In this document: positions 27,185-35,826 of the stretch, in pieces
Numbering within the stretch: position 1 is the first letter of the stretch
Layout: every line of letters begins with the position of its first letter
Assembly: GCA_965238305.1 (NCBI GenBank)
Contig: CBDEHK010000001.1
Location: forward strand, 2,480,001-2,544,000
Origin: CBDCGJ01 sp965238305
GTDB taxonomy: Bacteria > Pseudomonadota > Alphaproteobacteria > GCA-2731375
Direction of reading: 5' to 3'
Length of the DNA stretch: 64,000 bases
The notes under the pieces: model-generated
What the model saw: only the letters and a program-made list of their open reading frames with translations
What the model was told of the DNA's origin: nothing
Database searches by the model: none
Translations under genes and position numbers: made by a program

Positions 27185-28309
27185 ATGACTGTTGAGAAAG
27201 AGATCGCCGATTGGACCGATTACTATTTTCTCAAGACAAAAAAGGTCGTTGAGAAGTTCGGCGACAAACAAGTCACTTACGCAGTTTTCATGCGCCGTCC
27301 AATCTGTTTCACGCCGCGTATTATGGTTGATTGGCTGAAGGATGTCGCGGCCGCTCGCGGGCAGGTATTCAGCATCGAGCTGCTCCATAACGAGGGTGAC
27401 TGGGTGGGCTCGGGCGAACCACTGCTTTACCTCACTGGATCGATGATACACCTGATTGATTTGGAGACCTTGTATCTGCAAAAATTGGGTGCGGCATGCG
27501 TAGCCGCCTACAACGCCTATACGATGTGTCGCGATATGCCAAATTCAGCCTTCCTGGCGATGGATGCGCGGCATTGCACGGGTGCCGGCATGGCCGAAAT
27601 AATGGCGTATGCCGCCAGCGTCGGCAGTGACGCGGCAAAACGTGAACATCCCGGTGTTACGGGTTTCATAGGTAATGCGACCAACGCGACGGCCAGCTAT
27701 TTTGGTAATGCAAGTGGTCTCGGCACTATGCCACATGCCCTGATCGGCTATGCCGGCTCGACTTTGAAAGCAGCGGAAATTTTCAAGGAAACGTTTCCCG
27801 ACGAGCCAATGACAGTTCTGGTCGACTATTACGGTCAGGAAGTTACCGATGCGTTGGCGGTCTGCAAATATTTCCCGAATTTGGCGGCGGCCGGACAAAT
27901 CTCTGTTCGCCTCGATACCCATGGCGGCCGATTTGTCGAGGGGATGGACCCCCAGTTATCGTATGCGGTTTTAGAACGTCACGTACCGCGAGCGGTACGG
28001 CACTATCGAACAGAAGACGAATTACGTTGGCTGGTCGGTACCGGCGTGTCGGCAGCGGCGATCTATCATATCCGCGATCGATTGGATCAGGCGGGTTTCG
28101 ACAAAGTGAAGATCGTTGCGAGTTCGGGCTTCAATCCGGCGAAATGCCGGGTCATGGGCAGCGTTCGGGCGCCGATTGATGTGGTTGGCACCGGCTCCTA
28201 CTTGCCGGAAAATTGGCGCGAAACCTATGCCACCGCCGACATTGTCGAATATGGTGACAAACCATCAGTGAAGGTTGGCCGAGAGTTCTTGTTACGCAAA
28301 GACAGTTAG
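27185..28309 (+). CDS. Nicotinate phosphoribosyltransferase family protein
   Basis: A 374-residue phosphoribosyltransferase-fold protein. 'YYFLKTKKVVEKF' and 'DARHCTGAGMAEIMAY' match the nicotinate phosphoribosyltransferase family (NAD salvage), and 'SVRLDTHGGRFVEGM' corresponds to the phosphoribose-binding barrel region. The N-terminus is shorter than canonical PncB, which supports the short subfamily. Substrate assignment rests only on family likeness. nadE lies 4.5 kb downstream but in a different unit. Confidence 0.8.
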   Translation: MTVEKEIADWTDYYFLKTKKVVEKFGDKQVTYAVFMRRPICFTPRIMVDWLKDVAAARGQVFSIELLHNEGDWVGSGEPLLYLTGSMIHLIDLETLYLQKLGAACVAAYNAYTMCRDMPNSAFLAMDARHCTGAGMAEIMAYAASVGSDAAKREHPGVTGFIGNATNATASYFGNASGLGTMPHALIGYAGSTLKAAEIFKETFPDEPMTVLVDYYGQEVTDALAVCKYFPNLAAAGQISVRLDTHGGRFVEGMDPQLSYAVLERHVPRAVRHYRTEDELRWLVGTGVSAAAIYHIRDRLDQAGFDKVKIVASSGFNPAKCRVMGSVRAPIDVVGTGSYLPENWRETYATADIVEYGDKPSVKVGREFLLRKDS

Positions 28310-28351
28310 GCGTAAAATAAACTACTCGCCTCTCATCGAATTCGGCATTTC

Positions 28352-29233
28352 ATGAAAATTAGCATTTCGGAGAACCCAGCCATTCGCGGCATGCTCTGCA
28401 TGTTGGTCGGTACCTTGTTACTGACGACCCAGGACGGAATCTCCAAATGGTTGATGCAAAGTCATCATGCGGGCGAAGTGATGATTTATCGTGGCGTCTG
28501 GGCGTTTCCTGTAATTGCGGTTTTTGCTTATTTAAATGGCGGTTGGAGATCACTAAAACTCAATCGACCCAAAGCGGTAATCGTTCGTGCGTTTTTGGCG
28601 TTAATCACCAGTTTTACGGTCGTCCTATCGTTTAAATTTATGCCTTTGGCGGAAGCCTTAGCGGTTATCTTTATGGCGCCTTTGATTTTAACCGTCATTT
28701 CTCCGGTCTTTTTGGGCGAAGCGGTGGGTTGGCGGCGTTGGCTGGCCGTTGCTTTGGGATTTATCGGAATGATCGTGATGCTGCGCCCAGATCAAGGGAT
28801 CATTGGCCCTTGGGTCGCCTTCCCGATCGTAGCCGCTATATTTTCCGCCGCTCGGGACGCCGTGACCCGACGATTTGGGCAATCCGATCCGGCAGCGACA
28901 ATACTGTTCTACACCATGTTGCTCGCGGTGATTGCTGGTGCCGTGACGCTGCCATTCTCGATGACATGGCCGACGCCCACGGAGTGGCTGCTATGTGCCG
29001 CCAGCGGGATCATTTTGGCGTTTGCGAACCTCCTGCTGATCATGGCTTTTCAGTTCGCCGAAGCAACCGCCATTGCGCCGTTGAAATACTTGTCGTTGGT
29101 ATGGGCGGCGTTTATTGGCTTCATGGTCTGGGGTGACGTGCCGGACGGTATGAAGATGTTGGGTGCATTCCTCGTTGTCGCGGCGGGTCTCTACACCATG
29201 CATCGTGAAACCAAAGTAGCGCGCCGTCGTTAA
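28352..29233 (+). CDS. EamA/DMT-family membrane transporter
   Basis: A 293-residue protein with ten hydrophobic helices arranged as two EamA repeats (residues about 10-145 and 155-285). 'TTQDGISKWL' and 'FMAPLILTVISPVFLGE' are typical first-repeat features. Probably exports a small metabolite across the inner membrane; the substrate is unknown. Ends two bases before the stop of the broken oxidoreductase on the other strand. Confidence 0.88.
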   Translation: MKISISENPAIRGMLCMLVGTLLLTTQDGISKWLMQSHHAGEVMIYRGVWAFPVIAVFAYLNGGWRSLKLNRPKAVIVRAFLALITSFTVVLSFKFMPLAEALAVIFMAPLILTVISPVFLGEAVGWRRWLAVALGFIGMIVMLRPDQGIIGPWVAFPIVAAIFSAARDAVTRRFGQSDPAATILFYTMLLAVIAGAVTLPFSMTWPTPTEWLLCAASGIILAFANLLLIMAFQFAEATAIAPLKYLSLVWAAFIGFMVWGDVPDGMKMLGAFLVVAAGLYTMHRETKVARRR

Positions 29234-29234
29234 C

Positions 29235-30278
29235 TTACTTGGTTGGATCTTCGCCGATCTGGACGACCTGCTTGCCCATATTTTCACCTTTTAACATGCC
29301 GATGAAGGCGGCTGGGGCATTATCGAGACCTTGGGCGATATCTTCGCGATATTTCAATTGACCAGACTTTAGCCAGCCACCGACGTCTCTCTGAAACGCC
29401 GCTCGACGGTTCATATGATCGGAAACAATAAAACCTTGAATGCGAAGTTTTTTGCCGACAACTTGACCAAGATACTTGACGCCTTCAGGTTCTTTCAGAT
29501 TGTATTGGCTAATCATACCGCAGGCCACGATGCGGCCAAACGGGTTTATGTTCATCAACACGGCATCCAGCATTTTGCCGCCGACATTCTCGAAATAGAC
29601 ATCGTTCCCATCTGGGCAGACTTCCATCAATCCAGCCCCGAGACTATCAACTGTTTTGTAATTGAACGCTGCATCGAATCCTAGTTCGTTGATAAGAAAG
29701 CCGACTTTTGCATCACTGCCGGCGCTGCCGGTAACGCGGCAACCTTTTATCTTTGCGATTTGTCCGACGATTTGCCCAACCGCACCTGATGCTGCGGAGA
29801 CATATACCGTTTCACCTTCTTTCGGCTGTCCAATATCCAACAAACCAACATAGGCCGTCATTCCTGGCATCCCCAATACCCCTAATTAATAGGAGAGTGG
29901 CGCTAGCTTGGGGTCGACTTTTTCCAGTCCGGCACCACCGCGCAGCAAACTATATTCCTCCCAACCCATGTGACCACTGACAAATTCACCGACCTTGAAC
30001 TTTGAGTTATTGGACAATTCGACTTGGCCAATCATGCCAGCGGTCAACACCTTGCCAAGTTCAAATCCCGCGGCGTAACTTTTCGCTGCATTCATTCGAC
30101 CACGCATATAAGGGTCGACCGACATATAAATATTGCGCACCAAGACATCGCCTTCCTCGGGATAGCCGATGTCTTTTGTAACAAAACGAAAATTGTCGTC
30201 CGCTACCCAACCGATAGGGCGGCTAGCAAATAAAATTTGTTTGTTGGTTTCTTGCATGTCGGTTTTCTCCCAGCCCAT
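29235..30278 (-). pseudogene. NADP-dependent MDR-family oxidoreductase, interrupted by one in-frame stop
   Basis: Two open segments (30278-29889 and 29885-29235) are in the same frame and separated only by a TAA at 29886-29888. Joined, they make a normal ~347-residue zinc-independent medium-chain reductase (CurA/leukotriene B4 12-hydroxydehydrogenase-like). N-terminal part: 'VDPYMRGRMNA'. After the stop: 'LGVLGMPGMTAYVGLLDIGQ', then the NADP motif 'AASGAVGQIVGQIA'. In relatives the residue at the stop position is usually Tyr, Ala or His, so a one-base change (TAY to TAA) explains it. The downstream half has an in-frame TTG but no good ribosome site. It could be a recent pseudogene or a sequencing error. 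Confidence 0.82.
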
Positions 30279-30377
30279 GTCGATGCATGATAAGTTAGAA
30301 TTCGCTATGACAATAACCGAATAAATACGGTTCGTATCGAGGGAAAGTACGAAATTCTGCGGAATTGGAGTGAATAG

Positions 30378-31145
30378 TTGCTAAATACTAAAATATTGGT
30401 AGAAAAGAACGGACCGGTTACGACGATTACAATTAATCGCCCGGAAGTACGCAATGCGTTGGATCAAGAATCGTCCAAAATGCTGGCAGAAGCCTTTCAT
30501 GACTTCGATAATGATGACACTGCATCTGTGGCCGTGCTCACAGGTGCCGAAGGCGCATTTTGTGCTGGTGCGGACCTTAAGGAGCTGTCGGATCGTGCCG
30601 ACTACAAAGCTTGGGCTGGCCACCCCGAGGGGCCGACCCATGCACCATTGTCAAAACCGATTATTGCTGCGGTCGCCGGAACGGCCTGTGCCAGCGGTCT
30701 TGGTCTGGCGCTGTTTTGCGATATTCGCATTGCTGAGGAAAGTGCGGTATTTGGTGTGTTTTGCCGACGCTGGGGCGTCCCCATGAGTGACGGGACGACA
30801 GTGCGATTACCGCGCATTGTCGGGATGGGGAACGCGTTGGATATGATGATTACCGGTAAACCGGTAAGCGCAAGCGAAGCCTTGAAAATGGGCTTGGCAA
30901 CACGCATTGCGCCCGATGGCGAAGGCCGCGCAGCAGCCGAAAAGCTCGCTTTGGAAATATCAGACTTTCCACAAATTGCTATGCGATCAGATCGATGGAG
31001 TTCAATTTCCCAAGACGGTGTGGAACTGAGCGACGCTATACAGTTTGAAATGACATGCGCGGAACAGGCTAAGGCACAAGAAGCACAAGCCGGTGCCACG
31101 CAATTTACCGGTGGTGCTGGACGACATGGCAGTTTCAAGCAATGA
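30378..31145 (+). CDS. Enoyl-CoA hydratase/isomerase (crotonase) family protein
   Basis: A 255-residue crotonase. 'EGAFCAGADLKEL' and 'AAVAGTACASGLGLALFCDIRIA' form the oxyanion hole. In the third motif the residue is 'RWGVPMSDGTTVRLPRIVG', with no acid where hydratases have Glu, so it is more likely an isomerase, hydrolase or other crotonase than a hydratase. The TTG start is supported by GGAG seven bases upstream. Divergent from the broken oxidoreductase. Confidence 0.85.
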   Translation: MLNTKILVEKNGPVTTITINRPEVRNALDQESSKMLAEAFHDFDNDDTASVAVLTGAEGAFCAGADLKELSDRADYKAWAGHPEGPTHAPLSKPIIAAVAGTACASGLGLALFCDIRIAEESAVFGVFCRRWGVPMSDGTTVRLPRIVGMGNALDMMITGKPVSASEALKMGLATRIAPDGEGRAAAEKLALEISDFPQIAMRSDRWSSISQDGVELSDAIQFEMTCAEQAKAQEAQAGATQFTGGAGRHGSFKQ

Positions 31146-31209
31146 GTGACTAGCGTATGATTGAATATGAAATTGATTCGGTGGTTTTTATTCGCGTAGC
31201 CGAGGATCC

Positions 31210-32799
31210 ATGTTTTTAACCCGCATCAGTATTATGAGCCGGTTAATCATCTTGTCGACGGTCCTATTGTCGGTACCGCTGGGGATGCATCTCTATTTGC
31301 GCGAAGTACTGACCGGTGATCGTCGAATTTTGGTCGAAAATACCCGATCTGTCAGGGAATTAGTCAATCTTCATGAATTAGATCAATCCTTCGACGAATA
31401 TCGCCACGCCCTCGCTAAAGTACAGTTGGGTGCTAAGTCCATTGATGTAAGTGCCGCTAAGTCCGACGTCGTCAGAATTTTAGGTTTGATCAAAGGAATG
31501 GACCATCTCAGCAAGGCGGAGTTGATCAACGCGATAGATGAGACATTGGTACTACACCGCAAGATTTTGGGTGCCAAAAATGTGAATGACAAAAAAAATG
31601 CGATTGACGCTTTCGATAACAAAACGAAGTTGATTGACGTAGAATTGTCGGAGTATTTCACGCTAAAAGAACAACGCACAGGCGGCAATCTACGCAAAGC
31701 CGAGTTACAAGCATCGGTCGCGATCAAACTCTCCTTGTCTTTCGTGATCTTGGCCGGGCTTTTTTGGTTGGTCGCGACAATTACCGTTCTAAGATCGATA
31801 ACGGGACCGCTGGATGACCTGACTTTGGCGATGAATAACATCACCGCCGGGAACTTGGAGGCGCAGATACCGAAGCCCGGATATGATGAAATCGGTGCGA
31901 TGGTTCGGACGCTAATGCTGTTTCGAGACAGTTTGCGGGAACGAGCTCGGCTGCAGGAAGAACAGCGTCGGGCAGAAGAAGAAGCACAAGCGGCGCGCGC
32001 CGCCGCCGAACAGGCAAATCGGGCGAAGTCGGACTTTATGGCTAGCATGTCGCACGAATTGCGTACCCCGCTAAATGGCGTCATTGGCATGGCGGAAGTG
32101 ATGGACAAGCAGGCCTTCGGTCCCTTGGAGCATGATATTTATCAGGAATACGCCAAAGACATACTGGATAGCGGCAATCATCTACTGAGCATGATAAACG
32201 ACATATTGGATATGTCTAAGATTGAGGCAGGTAAATTTGTCCTGCGTGAGCAAGTTATCGACCCCCAAAAGTCGATCAACAATGCTGTTCGAATGATAAA
32301 ACAAACGGCAATTTTTGCGAAGATCAATCTAAACATAGAAATTGGTGATGCTTTGCCGAAAATCTGGGCAGATGATCGCGCAGTGAAGCAAATTTTGCTT
32401 AATTTGCTATCCAACGCCATTAAGTTTTCTGATGAAGGGGAGGACGTGTCCTTGCGAGTGGCCTTATCTCCCGAAAATGATCTGATCTTTTCTGTTGCCG
32501 ACAATGGCATTGGTATGGCCCCGAATGACATCGACAAGGCGATTACGCCATTTACGCAATTAGAATCATCCTTAAGTCGACCCTATACGGGTACCGGACT
32601 TGGCCTTGCTTTGGTGAAATCGCTAACGGAATTGCACGGTGGCTGGCTTAATATCGTTTCCGCCTTGGGTGAAGGGACGATCGTCAATGTTATGATTCCA
32701 GGATATCGTATCGAGCTAGCGCAGCGACATTTGCGGAAAGTAACGAAAAACGAAGCAGCGGGGGAGCCCAAGCCCAGAGTGTATGAGGCGACGGATTAG
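31210..32799 (+). CDS. Membrane sensor histidine kinase (HAMP-HisKA-HATPase)
   Basis: A 529-residue kinase. Transmembrane helices lie near residues 11-30 and 171-195, bracketing a ~140-residue periplasmic helical sensor domain. HAMP follows (196-245), then a coiled coil rich in Arg/Glu/Ala (240-275). The phosphoacceptor His is in 'SMSHELRTPLNGVIG' (about H282). N box 'NLLSNAIKFS', G1 'DNGIGM' and G2 'GTGLGLAL' are intact. No receiver domain and no response regulator gene is adjacent, so it is an orphan kinase; the signal is unknown. Confidence 0.92.
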   Translation: MFLTRISIMSRLIILSTVLLSVPLGMHLYLREVLTGDRRILVENTRSVRELVNLHELDQSFDEYRHALAKVQLGAKSIDVSAAKSDVVRILGLIKGMDHLSKAELINAIDETLVLHRKILGAKNVNDKKNAIDAFDNKTKLIDVELSEYFTLKEQRTGGNLRKAELQASVAIKLSLSFVILAGLFWLVATITVLRSITGPLDDLTLAMNNITAGNLEAQIPKPGYDEIGAMVRTLMLFRDSLRERARLQEEQRRAEEEAQAARAAAEQANRAKSDFMASMSHELRTPLNGVIGMAEVMDKQAFGPLEHDIYQEYAKDILDSGNHLLSMINDILDMSKIEAGKFVLREQVIDPQKSINNAVRMIKQTAIFAKINLNIEIGDALPKIWADDRAVKQILLNLLSNAIKFSDEGEDVSLRVALSPENDLIFSVADNGIGMAPNDIDKAITPFTQLESSLSRPYTGTGLGLALVKSLTELHGGWLNIVSALGEGTIVNVMIPGYRIELAQRHLRKVTKNEAAGEPKPRVYEATD

Positions 32800-32857
32800 T
32801 CGAGTAAGGTGCGATAAGTTCTTTCCATTTTCAAATTCATGACCTAAAAATCCGTCT

Positions 32858-34519
32858 ATGTTAAAGGAACTGAAAATTGTCTTGGCGCAATTGAACCCGA
32901 TTGTTGGGGATGTTGCTGGGAACGCGAAAAAAATTCGTGAGGCGCATCGTCGAGCCGGTGAAATGGGTGCCGATCTGGTGGTCTTTTCGGAATTGTTTCT
33001 AGTTGGCTATCCACCGGAAGACTTGGTCTTGAAGCCAGCGCTGCAATTGGCAGCCGAACAAACAATTCACGATTTAGCGCCTATCACGGAGGCCGGTGCG
33101 CCAGGTATTCTCGTTGGCACACCGTGGCGAACGGACGGGAAGCTTTATAATGCCGTAGCCTATTTGGATGAAGGTGAAGTCAAAGCCGTCCGCCGTAAAT
33201 GCGATTTGCCAAACTACGGTGTTTTTGATGAGAAGCGGGTGTTTGCAATTGGTGAAATGCCGGGTCCTATCAGCGTTCGCGGTGTCCGTATCGGTGTTCC
33301 AATATGCGAAGATGTTTGGAGCCCCGATGTGGTCGAATGTCTGCAGGAAAGTGGCGCCGAGATCATGTTGGTGATAAACGGATCTCCGTTTGAAGCGAAC
33401 AAATTCGATGAACGGTTAAGCCATATCGTTGCCCGGATCAATGAGTGTCATCTTCCTTTTGCCTATGTCAATCAAGTCGGGGGGCAGGATGAGTTGGTTT
33501 TCGACGGCGGTTCGTTTGTCCTGAATTCGGACCATCAATTGGCAGTGCAAATGCCGATGTTCGAAGAAACGTTGTTGATGACGATCTGGCAACGTGACGA
33601 CAACGATAATTGGCATTGTGAAGACGGCGGAAAAGCATCGTTGGAAGACGGCCTATCCGCTGTCTATCGCACCATGGTGCTGGGATTGCGCGACTATGTG
33701 AACAAGAACCGATTTCCAGGCGTTGTCCTTGGGCTTTCGGGCGGTATCGATAGCGCATTGAGCGCGGCGGTAGCGGTTGATGCGTTGGGCAAGGATCGGG
33801 TTTGGTGCGTCAAACTACCGTCGCAATATACCAGCGACGACAGTAACGTCGATGCGAACGAATGTGCTGAAATGTTAGGCATTCGTCTCGAAAACGTGGC
33901 GATCCATCCGGCAGTTGAAGCTTTTGAAGGTATGTTGGCCGGAATGTTCGAGGGTCGTGAAGCCGACACCACGGAAGAGAATATCCAAAGCCGGGCCCGT
34001 GGTTTGACCCTCATGGCTATTTCGAACAAGTTTGGTCACATGGTCTTGACGACCGGTAACAAATCGGAAATGTCTGTGGGTTACGCGACCATTTATGGCG
34101 ATATGTGCGGTGGATATTCGGTGCTGAAAGATGTCTACAAATCCATGGTCTTCGACCTTTGTCATTGGCGAAATCAGCATTTTCCGGCTGACGTGTTAGG
34201 TCCGGAAGGGCGCGTCATCCCTGAAAATACCATCATCAAACCGCCGACGGCGGAATTGCGACCGGATCAGAAGGACGAGGACTCGCTGCCGCCATACGAT
34301 CAGTTGGATGATATTCTGGAAAGCTTGGTTGAGCACGAGCTGACGGTGGCGCAAGTGGTTGAACGTGGGCATACGCCGGAGCTTGTGAAACGCATTCAAC
34401 ATCTGCTCTATGTTGCTGAATATAAACGTCGCCAGGCCCCACCAGGCGTCAAGATCACCCGTCGCAACTATGGCCGCGACCGTCGCTACCCGATCACCAA
34501 CGGCTTTCGCGATCAGTAG
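32858..34519 (+). CDS. nadE: Glutamine-dependent NAD+ synthase
   Basis: A 553-residue two-domain enzyme. The N-terminal nitrilase-like glutaminase has the catalytic triad Glu ('FSELFLVGYPPED'), Lys ('RRKCDLPNYGVFDE') and Cys ('VPICEDVW'). The C-terminal NAD synthetase has the P-loop 'GLSGGIDSAL' and 'TTGNKSEMSVGY'. It makes NAD+ from deamido-NAD using glutamine. Length fits the bacterial two-domain form. Confidence 0.96.
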   Translation: MLKELKIVLAQLNPIVGDVAGNAKKIREAHRRAGEMGADLVVFSELFLVGYPPEDLVLKPALQLAAEQTIHDLAPITEAGAPGILVGTPWRTDGKLYNAVAYLDEGEVKAVRRKCDLPNYGVFDEKRVFAIGEMPGPISVRGVRIGVPICEDVWSPDVVECLQESGAEIMLVINGSPFEANKFDERLSHIVARINECHLPFAYVNQVGGQDELVFDGGSFVLNSDHQLAVQMPMFEETLLMTIWQRDDNDNWHCEDGGKASLEDGLSAVYRTMVLGLRDYVNKNRFPGVVLGLSGGIDSALSAAVAVDALGKDRVWCVKLPSQYTSDDSNVDANECAEMLGIRLENVAIHPAVEAFEGMLAGMFEGREADTTEENIQSRARGLTLMAISNKFGHMVLTTGNKSEMSVGYATIYGDMCGGYSVLKDVYKSMVFDLCHWRNQHFPADVLGPEGRVIPENTIIKPPTAELRPDQKDEDSLPPYDQLDDILESLVEHELTVAQVVERGHTPELVKRIQHLLYVAEYKRRQAPPGVKITRRNYGRDRRYPITNGFRDQ

Positions 34520-34549
34520 ATCGTCAATGCAACGAAGGAAGCAGGTTTC

Positions 34550-35725
34550 ATGAAAATAACCGCTATAGAAAGTCTGCATTGTGATGCCGGTTGGCGCAAT
34601 TTTTCGTTTCTGAAGATTTCCACCGATGAAGGCCTGATCGGTTATTCGGAATACAACGAAAGTTATGGCAGTCCGGGCCTCTCGGAAGTGATCCGTCGTT
34701 TGGGTGACCTGCTGATCGGCCAGGATCCGCGCCCTGTGCAAAAAGTCACGGCGAACCTCTATGCCCGCACGCGGCAGGCACCGGAAGGTTTGATCCAGCA
34801 AGCCATCGCTGCCATCGAAAACGCGCTGTTGGATGTGAAAGCGAAAGCCCTTGGTATTCCGGTATATGAAATGTTCTCCGGCCCGGTGCGTGATCGCCTG
34901 CGGCTTTATTGGTCGCATTTTGGCTCCTACCGCCTACAGCATGCCGACATCATGGGGGTGCCGCCTCTAAAGGATTTAGCGGGGGTCGAGGCACTGGCGG
35001 CGGAAGTAGTCGGGCGTGGTTTTACCGGCATGAAAGCGAATATCATGCTGTTCGATGAAAATAAGCCGGCAGGTCTGCATATGCCTGGTTTTGGTAATCG
35101 TAATGAACAACCGGAACTAAATTGGTCCCGGGATCTTTGCCGCCGACTATCTGATCAGATCGCCGCGATGCGGTCAGGCGCGGGGGCGGATGCCGATCTT
35201 TTTCTGGATTTGAATTTCAATTTCAAGACCGAAGGTTATCTGCAAATCACCCGGGCGCTGGATGATGCCGGGCTCAGCTGGTTTGAAATCGATAGCTTCG
35301 ATCCGGCTGCCTTGCGCGATATTCGCGAGAAGACGGCGACGCCGATAGCCTCATGCGAAAGTTTGTTTGGCCGGCGTGGTTTTGTACCGTTTTTTGAGCA
35401 ACACGCCATGGATGTGGCGATCATAGACGTGCCCTGGAATGGCCTGAATGAGTCCTTAAAGATTGCGGCGATGGCGGAGGCCTATGAAATCAACGTCGCG
35501 CCACATAACTTTTACGGCCATATGTCGACTTTGATGAGCGCCCATTTTTGCGCCGTATTACCAAATTTCCGGATCATGGAAATCGACATTGATGACGTGC
35601 CTTGGAAGGACGATTTGGTGACCGAGCCACCGCGCATAGAGGACGGTCACTTGGTTCTGCCGACGGGGCCGGGCTGGGGGGCCGATGTCAATGAGGCAGC
35701 TGTGCGGGCACATCCACCAAAATAG
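34550..35725 (+). CDS. Enolase-superfamily enzyme (mandelate racemase/muconate lactonizing family)
   Basis: A 391-residue TIM-barrel enzyme with the N-terminal capping domain ending near residue 120. Metal ligands are placed at 'DLNFNF' (Asp), 'EIDSFDP' (Glu) and 'CESLFG' (Glu). The first catalytic strand reads 'GMKANIML', one Lys followed by Asn two residues on, instead of the usual K-x-K, so it is not a standard racemase. Residues 'APHNFYGH' fill the C-terminal His position. It probably abstracts a proton next to a carboxylate to dehydrate or isomerise a sugar acid; the substrate is open. It starts 30 bases after nadE. Confidence 0.85.
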   Translation: MKITAIESLHCDAGWRNFSFLKISTDEGLIGYSEYNESYGSPGLSEVIRRLGDLLIGQDPRPVQKVTANLYARTRQAPEGLIQQAIAAIENALLDVKAKALGIPVYEMFSGPVRDRLRLYWSHFGSYRLQHADIMGVPPLKDLAGVEALAAEVVGRGFTGMKANIMLFDENKPAGLHMPGFGNRNEQPELNWSRDLCRRLSDQIAAMRSGAGADADLFLDLNFNFKTEGYLQITRALDDAGLSWFEIDSFDPAALRDIREKTATPIASCESLFGRRGFVPFFEQHAMDVAIIDVPWNGLNESLKIAAMAEAYEINVAPHNFYGHMSTLMSAHFCAVLPNFRIMEIDIDDVPWKDDLVTEPPRIEDGHLVLPTGPGWGADVNEAAVRAHPPK

Positions 35726-35763
35726 CGCTTGCAAAATCTCGTAAATAATCCTTTCGTGCGCTC

Positions 35764-35790
35764 GCTTGAGCGGGTAAAAGCCCCTCAAGC
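35764..35790 (+). other. Hairpin before cysS
   Basis: GCTTGAG (35764-35770) pairs with CTCAAGC (35784-35790), GGG with CCC inside it, a one-base C bulge at 35771 and a TAAAAG loop. It is followed by CTAATATTTG, not a run of T, so it is a poor terminator. It sits 37 bases before cysS and could be a leader structure or an mRNA end. Confidence 0.4.
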
Positions 35791-35826
35791 CTAATATTTG
35801 TGTCGTTAGACAATCGGGAAACAACA

